A DNA stretch of 49,707 nucleotides. Origin: Pseudonocardia bannensis (GTDB taxonomy: Bacteria > Actinomycetota > Actinomycetes > Mycobacteriales > Pseudonocardiaceae). The notes under the pieces are model-generated. The model ran no database searches and was not told the origin of the DNA. It saw only the letters and a program-made list of their open reading frames with translations. The first letter of the stretch is position 1, and each line of letters starts with the position of its first letter. The translations under genes were made by a program, and so were the position numbers. The stretch is from contig NZ_JAAXKZ010000032.1 of NCBI RefSeq assembly GCF_012911875.1, positions 1-49,707 on the forward strand, given 5' to 3'. Below are positions 36,815-44,583 of the stretch, one piece after another.

Positions 36815-37699
36815 TCAGAGGCGCGTCCGACGCTCGCACAGCATCGCGGTGGTGAGGTCCCGTGGCGGGAGGTTCTCAGCCGTGAAGCCGAACGGAGCGG
36901 TGAGACGCAGCCACTCACCCGAGTCCTGCAGGGCGGTCAGGGCGACGTCGAACGCGTCCCGCAGTTCGCGGTCCCCCTCGCGGAACGCGAACGCGCCCGC
37001 CGGGACGGCCTCCCGCCCGTCGATCACCGGCCGGACGTCGTCGGTCACCTCGAGCTGCGAGCCCGGGTTGCGGGCGATCTCGTCGAGCAGGGAGATCCGG
37101 GTCAGGGCTCCGACCGGAACCCGGCGCCCCTCCACCGCCCGGAACAGCGAGGTCTGCCCCTCGAAGACGGCCATCCCGGCATCGCGGATGCCCGCGGCCC
37201 GCGCGTACTCCTGCTCGACCGAGTCGGACAGCACTCCGAGCGTGAGGCCGCGGCGGCGGACGTCGTCGAAGGTGCTGATGCGGTCCGGGTTGCCCTGCTG
37301 GACCAGGAATGCGGTGGGGGCCAGGAAGTCGGGCCGGGAGAACAGGACCCGTTGGCAGCGTCGTGGTGTGACCGTCAGCCCTGCGGTGATGATGTCGAAC
37401 TGGCCCACCCGCAGGCCCGGGATGAGCTCGGAGAAGCCGATCTGCACGGCCTCGATGCCGCCGACGCCCAGTGCGGCCAGCACCGCCCGCGCGACCTCGG
37501 GCGCTTCGCCCGTCACCCGGCCGTCCGAAGCCGAGTAGCCGAAGGGCCGTTCACCCGCGATACCCACGCGGGCGATCCCGGCGCGCCGCATCCGGTCGAG
37601 CGTGGACCCGGACGTGTCGGCGCCGCAGCCCACCGTGGCGCCGGCGGCGAGAGTGATCCCGCCGCCCGCGAGAGCGAGGAGGCGCCGGCGGGTCAACAT
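36815..37699 (-). CDS. Second EhuB-like solute-binding lipoprotein
   Basis: A 294-aa paralogue of the EhuB encoded at 33713-34615, on the opposite strand and convergent with ehuA. TRRRLLAL plus a hydrophobic stretch and Cys (VGCGAD, near residue 26) form a twin-arginine-like signal with a weak lipobox. The ligand domain shows GFSELIPGLRVGQFDII, TAFLVQQGNPDRISTFDDV and GVLSDSVEQEYA, aligning with the same stretches of EhuB. FINPERC is replaced by TVTPRRC. It may feed the same permease pair with a different solute or act as a decoy/sensor; both are inference. ATG 37699 has a TACAGT hexamer 8 nt upstream. Confidence 0.85.
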   Translation of the reverse strand: MLTRRRLLALAGGGITLAAGATVGCGADTSGSTLDRMRRAGIARVGIAGERPFGYSASDGRVTGEAPEVARAVLAALGVGGIEAVQIGFSELIPGLRVGQFDIITAGLTVTPRRCQRVLFSRPDFLAPTAFLVQQGNPDRISTFDDVRRRGLTLGVLSDSVEQEYARAAGIRDAGMAVFEGQTSLFRAVEGRRVPVGALTRISLLDEIARNPGSQLEVTDDVRPVIDGREAVPAGAFAFREGDRELRDAFDVALTALQDSGEWLRLTAPFGFTAENLPPRDLTTAMLCERRTRL

Positions 37700-37730
37700 C
37701 CCCGCCGACTGTAGCGGGCTCTGATCGCTC

Positions 37731-38504
37731 CTAGTCGGGCCACACCGGCGAGCGCTTCTCCAGGAACGCGGCCATACCCTCCTTGGCCCCCGGGGACTGC
37801 GACAGCGACGCCATAACCTCGACGGCGATCGCGTAGGCGTCGGCCTCGGGCCGGTCGAGCTGTGCATACAGGGTCTGCTTGCCGACACCCTTCCCGAAGC
37901 GGCTGCCGCGCGTGGCCCGCCTGAGCAGCTCGTCGACGCGCGCGTCGAGCTCGGCGTCGGGGACCACGTAGTTGATCAGGCCCCACTCGGCGGCGGTGGC
38001 CGCGTCGATGGCGTCCCCGGTGAGGGCGAGCTCCATCAGCCGCTTGCGCCCGACGTTACGGGCCACCGGCACCGCCGGGGTGTGGCAGAACCAGCCGCCC
38101 TTGCCGCCCGGCAGCGCGAACCCGGCGGACTCCGCGGCGACCGCGAGGTCGCAGGAGGCGACGAGCTGGCAGCCGGCGGCGGTGGCCAGGGCCTGCACCC
38201 GGGCGATCACGACCTGGGGCACCGACTGGATGGTGCGCATGACCTTCGTGCACAGCTGCAGCAGGTCCCGGACTCCGGCGAGGTCGCGGGAGGACACGTC
38301 GGCGAAGTCGTGACCGGCGGAGAACGCCTTGCCCTCGGCGGCGAGCACGATGCCGGTGGCATCGGAGCGCCCCGCGGTCTCGAACGCGTCGAGCAGTTCG
38401 AGCAGGTGCGCCTCGGAGAGTGCGTTGCGCCGTTCCGGCCGGTTCATGGTGATCCGGACGGTGTCGCTGTCGTGCTTGACGAGCAGGTACTCGTAGTCCG
38501 CCAT
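37731..38504 (-). CDS. Crotonase-fold protein, ECHDC3-like, without the usual catalytic glutamates
   Basis: A 257-aa member of the enoyl-CoA hydratase/isomerase superfamily. The crotonase fold is clear (NRPERRNALSEAHL, oxyanion segment FSAGHDFADV, ATAAGCQLVASCDLAVAA). The two catalytic Glu positions of classical hydratases are altered: GCE is GCQ, and the second Glu region reads ALPGGKGGWFCHTP instead of FxxPExxxG. This arrangement and the C-terminal AFLEKRSPVW match the ECHDC3 subgroup. Hydratase activity is therefore doubtful; an acyl-CoA-binding or different chemistry is likely. Start ATG 38504 with TACGGT 6 nt upstream. Followed by the EhuB-like gene 31 nt later on the same strand, and divergent from the TetR-P450 pair. 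Confidence 0.85.
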   Translation of the reverse strand: MADYEYLLVKHDSDTVRITMNRPERRNALSEAHLLELLDAFETAGRSDATGIVLAAEGKAFSAGHDFADVSSRDLAGVRDLLQLCTKVMRTIQSVPQVVIARVQALATAAGCQLVASCDLAVAAESAGFALPGGKGGWFCHTPAVPVARNVGRKRLMELALTGDAIDAATAAEWGLINYVVPDAELDARVDELLRRATRGSRFGKGVGKQTLYAQLDRPEADAYAIAVEVMASLSQSPGAKEGMAAFLEKRSPVWPD

Positions 38505-38510
38505 GCGCTC

Positions 38511-38516
38511 ACCGTA
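38511..38516 (-). promoter_or_regulatory. Putative -10 for the crotonase gene
   Basis: On the minus strand TACGGT lies 6 nt before the ATG at 38504, with TTTCTA 17 bp further upstream as a weak -35. A leaderless message is plausible. Confidence 0.35.
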
Positions 38517-38567
38517 GCCGGGACGTTCGCCCCTAGAAAGCGATGGACGGACGTCATAGTTTGACCT

Positions 38568-38594
38568 TGTGACCGGATGCGAAAGCTGGTCACA
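38568..38594. promoter_or_regulatory. Inverted repeat operator candidate between crotonase and TetR genes
   Basis: TGTGACC (38568-38574) and GGTCACA (38588-38594) are perfect inverted half-sites 13 bp apart in the 128-bp divergent intergenic region. A further GGTCACA lies at 38597. A TetR-family dimer encoded by the adjacent gene is the natural candidate to bind here and control both directions. Confidence 0.5.
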
Positions 38595-38632
38595 CGGTCA
38601 CAGGATCGGTCCGACGGCGAGGAGGACCGCCC

Positions 38633-39373
38633 ATGAGTGCCCCGGCCCGGGTGCCCGACCGGCTCGACCGCGTCCTGGACGTGGCCACCGATCTGCTCGT
38701 GCGCTGGGGCTACCAGCGGGTGACGATCGAGGACGTCGCCCGGCACGCCGGGATTGGCAAGGGCACGGTCTACCTGCACTTCCGCACCAAGGACGCGTTG
38801 TTCCTCACCGTGCTGCTGCGCGCGCACCACGGCGTGGTCTCCCGGCTGGTCGAGCGGATCCGCGCCGACCCGGCCGAGGCCCTGCCCAGCCGGATGCTGC
38901 GTTCGCTATACCTCGAGCTGGCCGGCGATCCGGTCGTCCGGCCGCTCTACCTGGGCGACAGCGCGGTCCTCGGCCGTCTCGCGCACGAGTCGGCCGACAC
39001 CCTCGGCGAGCTGGCGCAGCGGCGTGAGGAGGCCGGGCGGGCCTGGTTCGGGCTGCTGCGCGACGCAGGCCTGCTGCGCACCGACCTCGACGTGTCCGAG
39101 CAGCTCTACCTCCTCGGCGCGGTCACGTCGGGGTTCTACTTCGTCGACTCACTGCCGGTGCCGACCGCACCCGGCGACCCGGCAGGCCGCGCCGCCGTCC
39201 TGGAGCACGCGCTCGCCGCGTCGCTCGAGGTCCCCGGCGCGCCCGCCCCGGGGGCGGCGACCGCGGAGGCGGTCGCGGACCTGTTCGCATCCCTGATCGA
39301 GCACATCGACGACGAGTGGCAGCGCCGCGTCCGGCGATCCGGGCGCGCAGCCGAGAGGCGGAGCGCGAGATGA
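38633..39373 (+). CDS. TetR/AcrR family transcriptional regulator
   Basis: A 246-aa regulator. The N-terminal helix-turn-helix is clear (about residues 14-58; VTIEDVARHAGIGKGTVYLHFRTKDALF). The C-terminal ligand domain is long and ends with a basic tail. GAGGAGG lies upstream of the ATG. The stop overlaps the start of the P450 gene (ATGA), so the two are cotranscribed and coupled, implying the regulator controls, and probably senses a substrate of, the P450. Confidence 0.9.
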   Translation: MSAPARVPDRLDRVLDVATDLLVRWGYQRVTIEDVARHAGIGKGTVYLHFRTKDALFLTVLLRAHHGVVSRLVERIRADPAEALPSRMLRSLYLELAGDPVVRPLYLGDSAVLGRLAHESADTLGELAQRREEAGRAWFGLLRDAGLLRTDLDVSEQLYLLGAVTSGFYFVDSLPVPTAPGDPAGRAAVLEHALAASLEVPGAPAPGAATAEAVADLFASLIEHIDDEWQRRVRRSGRAAERRSAR

Positions 39374-40641
39374 CCGCGACGAACCCGATGACGAGTCCGA
39401 CGACGGGTACGGCCGGCCCGGACCCGATGTCTCCGGAGCTGCTGGCCGACCCCTACGGCGGGTACGGAAAGCTGCGGGAGCAGGCCCCGGTCGTACGTGG
39501 ACAGTTCATGGAGGGCGGCCCGGTCTGGTTCGTCACCCGCTACGACGACGTGCGCACCGTGCTCGCCGACCCGCGCTTCGTCAACGACCCGGCCTCGGTC
39601 CCCGGCGCCGCGGCGCAGGACATCCGCAAGCGCCTGATGGAGAGGCTGGGCGTGCCGGCCGAGCTCAGCAGGTACCTGGCCCGCGGGATCATCGACACCG
39701 ACCCGCCGGACCACACCCGGCTGCGCAAGCTCGTCTCCCGGACGTTCACGGTGCGCCGGGTCGCTGACCTGCGCTCCCGCGTGGAGGCGATCACCGCGGC
39801 GCTGCTCGACGACCTCGCCGCGGCCGCTCCCGGCCCCGTCGACCTCATCGAGACCTTCGCCTACCCGCTGCCGATCACGGTCATCTGCGAGCTGGTGGGC
39901 ATCCCCGAGGCCGATCGGCCGGTCTGGCGGGAGTGGGGCCGGGCGCTGGTGTCGATGAACCCGGAGATCCTCCCCGACGCGCTGCGCGCGATGGTCGATC
40001 ACATCCATGACCTGATCGGCCGGCGCCGCGCCGCGCCGACCGACGACCTGCTCAGCGGCCTCATCCGCACCCACGACGAGGACGGCGACCGGCTCTCCGA
40101 CGGCGAGATGGTCTCGCTCGTGCTGACCCTGGTGCTGGCCGGGCACGAGACCACCGCGCACCTGATCGGCAACGCCACCGTGGCCCTGCTCACCCACCCC
40201 GACCAGCTCGGCCTGCTGCGCCGTGACCCCGCGCTGTGGCCGGGCGCGGTGAACGAGCTGATGCGCTGGTGCGGGCCCGTGCACCTGGTCCGGCTGCGCT
40301 ACGCCGCCACCGACGTGGAGCTGGGCGGGGTGACGATCCGGGCCGGCGAGGCGGTGCAGGCCGTGCTCGTGTCGGCCAACTTCGACCCGCGCGAGTACCC
40401 CGACCCCGACCGCCTGGACATCACCCGCAGGCCCGGTGGCCGGGGCGACGGCCACGTCGGGTTCGGTCACGGCGCGCACTACTGCCTCGGCGCGGCGTTG
40501 GCCCGCCAGGAGGGTGAGGTGGCGCTGCACGCGCTGATCGACCGGTTCCCGGACCTGGCGCTGGCGGTCGACCCGGCGGAGCTGGCCTGGCAGCAGGTGC
40601 CGGGCGCGCGCCGGCTGGCCGAGCTGCCGGTGACGGTCTAG
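39370..40641 (+). CDS. Cytochrome P450
   Basis: A 423-aa soluble bacterial P450 monooxygenase. The I-helix oxygen-activation motif is AGHETT (about residues 257-262), the K-helix ExxR is ELMR, and the heme-binding loop is FGHGAHYCLG (Cys about residue 372). Family-level assignment is not possible by eye; general appearance is of the actinobacterial class I type that needs ferredoxin and reductase partners, none of which is encoded nearby. ATG overlaps the TetR stop. A strong hairpin follows the stop codon. Confidence 0.95.
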   Translation: MTATNPMTSPTTGTAGPDPMSPELLADPYGGYGKLREQAPVVRGQFMEGGPVWFVTRYDDVRTVLADPRFVNDPASVPGAAAQDIRKRLMERLGVPAELSRYLARGIIDTDPPDHTRLRKLVSRTFTVRRVADLRSRVEAITAALLDDLAAAAPGPVDLIETFAYPLPITVICELVGIPEADRPVWREWGRALVSMNPEILPDALRAMVDHIHDLIGRRRAAPTDDLLSGLIRTHDEDGDRLSDGEMVSLVLTLVLAGHETTAHLIGNATVALLTHPDQLGLLRRDPALWPGAVNELMRWCGPVHLVRLRYAATDVELGGVTIRAGEAVQAVLVSANFDPREYPDPDRLDITRRPGGRGDGHVGFGHGAHYCLGAALARQEGEVALHALIDRFPDLALAVDPAELAWQQVPGARRLAELPVTV

Positions 40642-40644
40642 CCC

Positions 40645-40687
40645 GGGCGCGGGCATGGCCGCTGGGGGGACGGCCATGCCCGCGCCC
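40645..40687 (+). terminator. Strong 17-bp hairpin after the P450 gene
   Basis: A perfect 17-bp stem, GGGCGCGGGCATGGCCG at 40645-40661 and its complement at 40671-40687, with a 9-nt loop. It starts 4 nt after the P450 stop. There is no long U-tract, as is common for actinobacterial terminators. Confidence 0.85.
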
Positions 40688-40721
40688 GACCTTCGCCCGG
40701 CTCGGACGACCCCGCCGGGGT

Positions 40722-40734
40722 TACCGTGCGAGCC
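40722..40734 (+). promoter_or_regulatory. Putative -10 for leaderless methyltransferase gene
   Basis: TACCGT at 40722-40727 lies 7 nt before the GTG at 40735, with no Shine-Dalgarno. This favours that GTG over the one at 40726. Confidence 0.4.
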
Positions 40735-41523
40735 GTGGCCGGCCGTCAGCAGCGAGCGACGTCCTTCGGCGAGGTCGCCGAGGACTACGACCGATTGCGG
40801 CCTGCGCCGCCGCAGGACGCGGTCGCGTGGCTGCTGCCCGAGGACTGCGCGGTCGCGGTCGATGTGGCCGCCGGCACCGGCCTGCTGACCCGTGCGCTGG
40901 CGCGGCACGTGCCGAGGGTCACCGCGGTCGAGCCCGACCCGCGGATGCGGGCGGTGCTGTCGGCGCGCTCGCCCGATGTCCGCGTCGTCGAGGGCCGCGG
41001 GGAGGCGCTTCCGCTGCCCGATGCGAGCGCGGATGCGGTGCTCATCGCGTCGGCGTGGCACTGGATGGATCCCGATCGCGCCGTCCCCGAGATCGCGCGC
41101 GTGCTCCGCGACGGTGGCCGCTTCGGCGTGACCTGGACGAGCCGCGACCACCAGGTCGAGTGGGTGCGCGACCTCGACCGGTTCCGTCCGCCCGCGACGG
41201 CCGGGCCGGTCGAGGGTGGAGCCGAGGACACGTCGCCGCGACGACGGCACCGCGACGTCGAGCTGCCCGAGGACGGGCTCTTCGAGGACATCGAACGCAC
41301 GACGTTCGCCTTCACGCGCCGGATGACGATCGACGACGTCGTCGACATGCTGGCCACCTACAGCGGTTTCATCACAGCGGATCCGCAGGAGCGAGCAGTA
41401 GGAGCTCGACGCGCCCGAGCCGCGCTGGAGCAGCGCTTCCCGGGCGCCGACGAGATCGACCTGCCGATGCGGTCCTGGTGCTGGCGTGCTGATCGGGCCG
41501 CCCGGGCCCGTCCTCGGGCCTAG
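40735..41523 (+). CDS. Class I SAM-dependent methyltransferase
   Basis: A 262-aa methyltransferase of the UbiE/type 11 group. The SAM-binding glycine-rich loop is VDVAAGTGLLTRAL, followed by the acidic residue in VTAVEPDPRM; GRGEALPLPDASADAVLIASAWHWMD and ARVLRDGGRFGVTW are typical. Substrate is unknown. N-terminal SFGEVAEDYDRLRP is common in such proteins. The 3' end shares four bases with the convergent acyl-CoA dehydrogenase gene: CTAG at 41520-41523 supplies both stop codons. It is isolated from the P450 by the terminator and has its own likely promoter. Confidence 0.88.
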   Translation: MAGRQQRATSFGEVAEDYDRLRPAPPQDAVAWLLPEDCAVAVDVAAGTGLLTRALARHVPRVTAVEPDPRMRAVLSARSPDVRVVEGRGEALPLPDASADAVLIASAWHWMDPDRAVPEIARVLRDGGRFGVTWTSRDHQVEWVRDLDRFRPPATAGPVEGGAEDTSPRRRHRDVELPEDGLFEDIERTTFAFTRRMTIDDVVDMLATYSGFITADPQERAVGARRARAALEQRFPGADEIDLPMRSWCWRADRAARARPRA

Positions 41524-42683
41524 TACGACTTCGGCAGCCCGAGGGTGTGCTGGGCGATGTAGTTGAGGATCATCTCCCGGCTCACCGGGGCGATCCGCGC
41601 GGTGCGGACGGCGCCGATCAGCGTTCCCACGCCGTACTCGACCGACATCCCGTTACCGCCGTGCGCCTGCACCGCGGCGTCGACGGCGTTGATCGCCGCC
41701 TCGGCCGCCGCGTACTTCGCGATGTTGGCCGCCTCGCCCGCAGCCGCGTGGTCGCCGGCGTCGTAGAGCCAGGCCGCGCGGGTGGTGGCCATCCGGGCCA
41801 ACTCGACCTCGACGTGGGCCTTGGCCAGCGGGTGCGCGATGGCCTGGTGGCTGCCGATCGGCGCGCCCCACACGCTGCGGTCCTTCGCGTAGTCCGTGCC
41901 CTTGCGCAGGGCGTAGCGGGCCAGGCCGTTGGAGTACGCCGCCACCGTGATGCGCTCCGGGTTGAGCCCGGCGAACAGCGCGGCGAGGCCGGACTCCTCC
42001 CCCCCGACGAGCGCGTCGTCGGGCAGCAGGGCGTCGTCGAAGAAGACGGTGAACTGCCGCTCGGGCGAGGTGATCGCCATGTCGATCGGCTGGTAGCTCA
42101 TGTCGGGGGTGTCGGTGGGCACGATGAACATGGCCGGGCGCAGGGTCCCCGACGCCGCGTCCTCGAGCCGCGCGACGACGAGGGTCGCCTCGGTCTCGTC
42201 GACCCCGGAGATGTAGTACTTGCGGCCCGAGAGCCGCCACCCCTTGCCGTCGGGGTCGCGGCGCGCGGTGGTCGTGATCCGGTGGGAGTTCGAGCCGGCG
42301 TCGGGCTCGGTGATGGCGAACGACATCTTCACCCGGCCGGTGGCGAACCCGGGCAGCCAGCGTTCCCGCTGCTCGGGCGTTCCGGAGGTGGCGATCACCG
42401 ACGCCGCGATGGCCGGCGAGACGACGATCAGCAGCAGCGGGCAGCCGGCCGCGGCGATCTCCTCCGCGACGATCGACAGCTCGACCATCCCGGCGCCACC
42501 ACCGCCGTACTCGGCAGGCACCGCGACGCCCAGGTAACCCGCCTCACCGGCCTCGGCCCACAGCTCGGTGGTCTTCTCGCCGGACTTGGCCTTGGCGATC
42601 AGATAGTCATGGCCGTACTTCGTGGCCATCGAGGCCACCGACTTGCGGAGCAGCTGCTGCTCATCGGTCTCGCGCAGGTCCAT
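41520..42683 (-). CDS. Acyl-CoA dehydrogenase family protein (1)
   Basis: A 387-aa flavoprotein predicted to oxidise an acyl-CoA. FAD-binding motifs ITEPDAGSNSH and KYYISGVDE are visible. The MCAD-type C-terminal catalytic Glu is not present (the segment reads RIAPVSREM), but LNPERI in helix G may provide the Glu as in isovaleryl-type enzymes. The C-terminal half has AAVQAHGGNGMSVEYGVG. Start at ATG 42683, where GAAAGG lies 7 nt upstream; the longer in-frame version was rejected. It is the last of three genes in a TetR-ACAD-ACAD operon. Confidence 0.88.
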   Translation of the reverse strand: MDLRETDEQQLLRKSVASMATKYGHDYLIAKAKSGEKTTELWAEAGEAGYLGVAVPAEYGGGGAGMVELSIVAEEIAAAGCPLLLIVVSPAIAASVIATSGTPEQRERWLPGFATGRVKMSFAITEPDAGSNSHRITTTARRDPDGKGWRLSGRKYYISGVDETEATLVVARLEDAASGTLRPAMFIVPTDTPDMSYQPIDMAITSPERQFTVFFDDALLPDDALVGGEESGLAALFAGLNPERITVAAYSNGLARYALRKGTDYAKDRSVWGAPIGSHQAIAHPLAKAHVEVELARMATTRAAWLYDAGDHAAAGEAANIAKYAAAEAAINAVDAAVQAHGGNGMSVEYGVGTLIGAVRTARIAPVSREMILNYIAQHTLGLPKSY

Positions 42684-42747
42684 CGATGCACCTTTCTGCG
42701 GTATGTGGGTCGTGAGCGGGGACAGCGGTGGGAACTGCGTCATCCGC

Positions 42748-43929
42748 TCACGGGGCGAAGCCGAGCCGGCGGGCGGCCAGCTCGGTGAGGACCTCGTCGG
42801 CGCCGCCGCCGATGCCGAGGATCCGGGCGTCGCGGTAGTGCCGTTCGATCTCGGAGTCGCGCATGTAACCGGCGCCGCCGTGCAGCTGCACCGCGTCGTC
42901 GACGGTCGCGCTGCAGGCGGCCACGGCCGCGTTCTTGGCCATGCACACCTGCGCGAGGGTGTCGATGCTCGAGCCCGCGAGCGACTCGTCGGCCTCCTGG
43001 CCCGCGGCGATCCGCGTCGCGACCTCGCGGGTGTAGGTGCGGGCCAGCTCGATGCGCTGGGCCATCTCGACGAGCCGGTGCCGGACCACCTGGCGGGCGA
43101 TCAACGGGCGGCCGAAGGTACTGCGGTCGCGGACCCAGCCCAGCGTGAGGTCCAGGGCGCGCTGCGCGGTCGCGTAGGCCTGCACGGCCAGCGCGATCCG
43201 CTCGGTCTGGAACTGCTGCATGATGAGGGCGAACGCGCCGTTCTCCGGCCCGACGAGGTTGGCCACCGGGACGCGCGCGTCCACGAAGGACAGCTCCGCG
43301 GTGTCGCTGCAGTGCCAGCCCATCTTCTCCAGCCGGCGGGTCACGGTGAAGCCCGGCGTGCCCTTCTCGACCACCAGCAGGCTGATCCCGCCGTAGCCCT
43401 CGCCGGCGGTGCGCACGGCGGTGGTCACGAAGTCGGCGCGCACGCCGGAGGTGATGTAGGTCTTCGACCCGTTCACGACGTAGTGGTCGCCGTCGCGGAC
43501 CGCTCGGGTGCGCAGGGCGGCGACGTCCGAGCCGGCGTCGGGCTCGGTCACGCCGAGCGCGCCGATCGTCTCGCCGGCGAGGGTGGGCCGGACGAACCGG
43601 TCGATCAGCCCCGGGTCGCCGGCCGCGACGATGTGCGGCAGCGCGATGCCGTGCGTGAGCAGCCCGGCCACCAATCCGCCCGACCCGCCGGCCTGGATCA
43701 GCTCCTCGGTGACGACGATCGAGTCGAGCAGGTCGCCGCCGGCGCCCCCGACCTCCTCCGGGAACGCGACGCCGAGCAGGCCGAGCTTCGCGGCGTCGGC
43801 GTGCAGTCCGCGGGGGAGCTCGCCGGCACGTTCCCACTCGTCGAGGTGCGGGACGATCCGGGTCCGGGTGAAGCGGCGGACGGTCGCCCGCAGCTCGCGG
43901 CGCTCAGGGGTGTCCCAGGGGTCGGTCAT
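42748..43929 (-). CDS. Acyl-CoA dehydrogenase family protein (2)
   Basis: A 393-aa flavoprotein. GVTEPDAGSDVAALRT and VNGSKTYITSGVRADFV are the FAD/substrate signatures. In helix G, QFQTERIALAVQAYA provides the probable catalytic Glu, as in long-chain and isovaleryl-CoA dehydrogenases, and the MCAD position is Gly (RILGIGGGADEV). VQLHGGAGYMRDSEIERHYRD is conserved. Its start lies 3 nt after the TetR stop, with GGGAG upstream. With ACAD (1) it may act on the same acyl-CoA class; two differing subunits in one operon could form a heteromeric enzyme, as known for some steroid-degrading FadE pairs, but this is an inference. Confidence 0.9.
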   Translation of the reverse strand: MTDPWDTPERRELRATVRRFTRTRIVPHLDEWERAGELPRGLHADAAKLGLLGVAFPEEVGGAGGDLLDSIVVTEELIQAGGSGGLVAGLLTHGIALPHIVAAGDPGLIDRFVRPTLAGETIGALGVTEPDAGSDVAALRTRAVRDGDHYVVNGSKTYITSGVRADFVTTAVRTAGEGYGGISLLVVEKGTPGFTVTRRLEKMGWHCSDTAELSFVDARVPVANLVGPENGAFALIMQQFQTERIALAVQAYATAQRALDLTLGWVRDRSTFGRPLIARQVVRHRLVEMAQRIELARTYTREVATRIAAGQEADESLAGSSIDTLAQVCMAKNAAVAACSATVDDAVQLHGGAGYMRDSEIERHYRDARILGIGGGADEVLTELAARRLGFAP

Positions 43930-43932
43930 CGG

Positions 43933-44523
43933 TCAGCTCCCAAGCCGTGCGTCGAGGTGGCGGGCCCAGTCGGCGAGCAGGGCGCGGCGGCGTGCTCCGT
44001 CGTCGGTGAGCAGGTCGGCCAGGCCGAGGCCGCGGATGAGGTCGAGGGTCTGCTGGACGGCCTCGCGGACGCCCGGGCGCGACTCATCGGCGCCGAGCAG
44101 CTCGACGGTCAACCGGTGCGACTCCCGCCCGATGACCGCCTCGAGCGGCACGACCGCGGCCCGGACGTCCGGGTCGGTGCGCGCGGCCGTCCACAGTTCG
44201 AGCGCGGCGTGGAAGAGCGGGCCGGTGCACACCCGCGCGAGCATGTCGAGCACGGCCGCAGTGCGGGCGGGCCCGGTGGGCAGGTCGGTCGCCTGCTCGC
44301 GGATCTCGGCGATCCGGGCGGCTCCGATGTACTGCACCGCGGCGATGACGAGCTCGGCGCGGGTGGGGTAGTGGTGCAGCTGAGCGCCACGGGAGACGCC
44401 GGCACGCTGGGCGACCGCGGTGGTCGTCGTCCCGGCCCAGCCGTGCTCGACGAGGCTGGCGACGGTGGCCTCCATGAGCCGCGCGCGGGTCAGCTCGCTG
44501 CGCTCCTGCTGACGGGTGGGCAC
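43933..44523 (-). CDS. TetR/AcrR family regulator of the acyl-CoA dehydrogenase operon
   Basis: A 196-aa regulator. The helix-turn-helix is in ATVASLVEHGWAGTTTTAVAQRAGVSRGAQLHHYPTRAELV (about residues 17-57; quoted in two parts: TTTTAVAQRAGVSRGAQLHH and YPTRAEL). The SRGAQLHHYPT motif is typical of actinobacterial TetRs that control acyl-CoA catabolism. Start set at GTG 44523; a 22-bp palindrome lies just upstream. It is the first gene of the TetR-ACAD-ACAD operon and probably represses its own operon, releasing DNA on binding an acyl-CoA. Confidence 0.88.
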   Translation of the reverse strand: MPTRQQERSELTRARLMEATVASLVEHGWAGTTTTAVAQRAGVSRGAQLHHYPTRAELVIAAVQYIGAARIAEIREQATDLPTGPARTAAVLDMLARVCTGPLFHAALELWTAARTDPDVRAAVVPLEAVIGRESHRLTVELLGADESRPGVREAVQQTLDLIRGLGLADLLTDDGARRRALLADWARHLDARLGS

Positions 44524-44531
44524 GGGACGGC

Positions 44532-44560
44532 AGTGTGCCCGGCCACAAACAAACAAGCAA
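44532..44560 (-). promoter_or_regulatory. Promoter of the TetR-ACAD operon
   Basis: On the minus strand, TTGCTT (44560-44555) and CACACT (44537-44532) are 17 bp apart and the GTG start lies 8 nt further on, so the message is probably leaderless. The -35 lies inside the palindromic operator at 44551-44572. Confidence 0.5.
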
Positions 44561-44572
44561 GACTGCTTGTTT
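44551..44572. promoter_or_regulatory. Perfect palindromic TetR operator
   Basis: AAACAAGCA and TGCTTGTTT form a perfect 9-bp inverted repeat around AGAC, 28 nt upstream of the TetR start. It covers the putative -35, so binding would block transcription of the TetR-ACAD operon. The A/T-rich half-sites stand out in this very GC-rich region. It lies between the NUDIX stop and the TetR start. Confidence 0.75.
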
Positions 44573-44583
44573 TGGGCGCGCGG

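Noticed and set aside
38633..41523. Secondary-metabolite gene cluster around the P450 and methyltransferase
   Set aside because: No core synthase (PKS, NRPS, terpene cyclase, RiPP) is present and a strong terminator separates the two genes.
41520..42683. Acyl-CoA dehydrogenase as an inactive remnant because the MCAD-type catalytic Glu is missing
   Set aside because: A Glu in LNPERI fits the helix-G position used by isovaleryl/long-chain-type enzymes, so loss of activity cannot be claimed.
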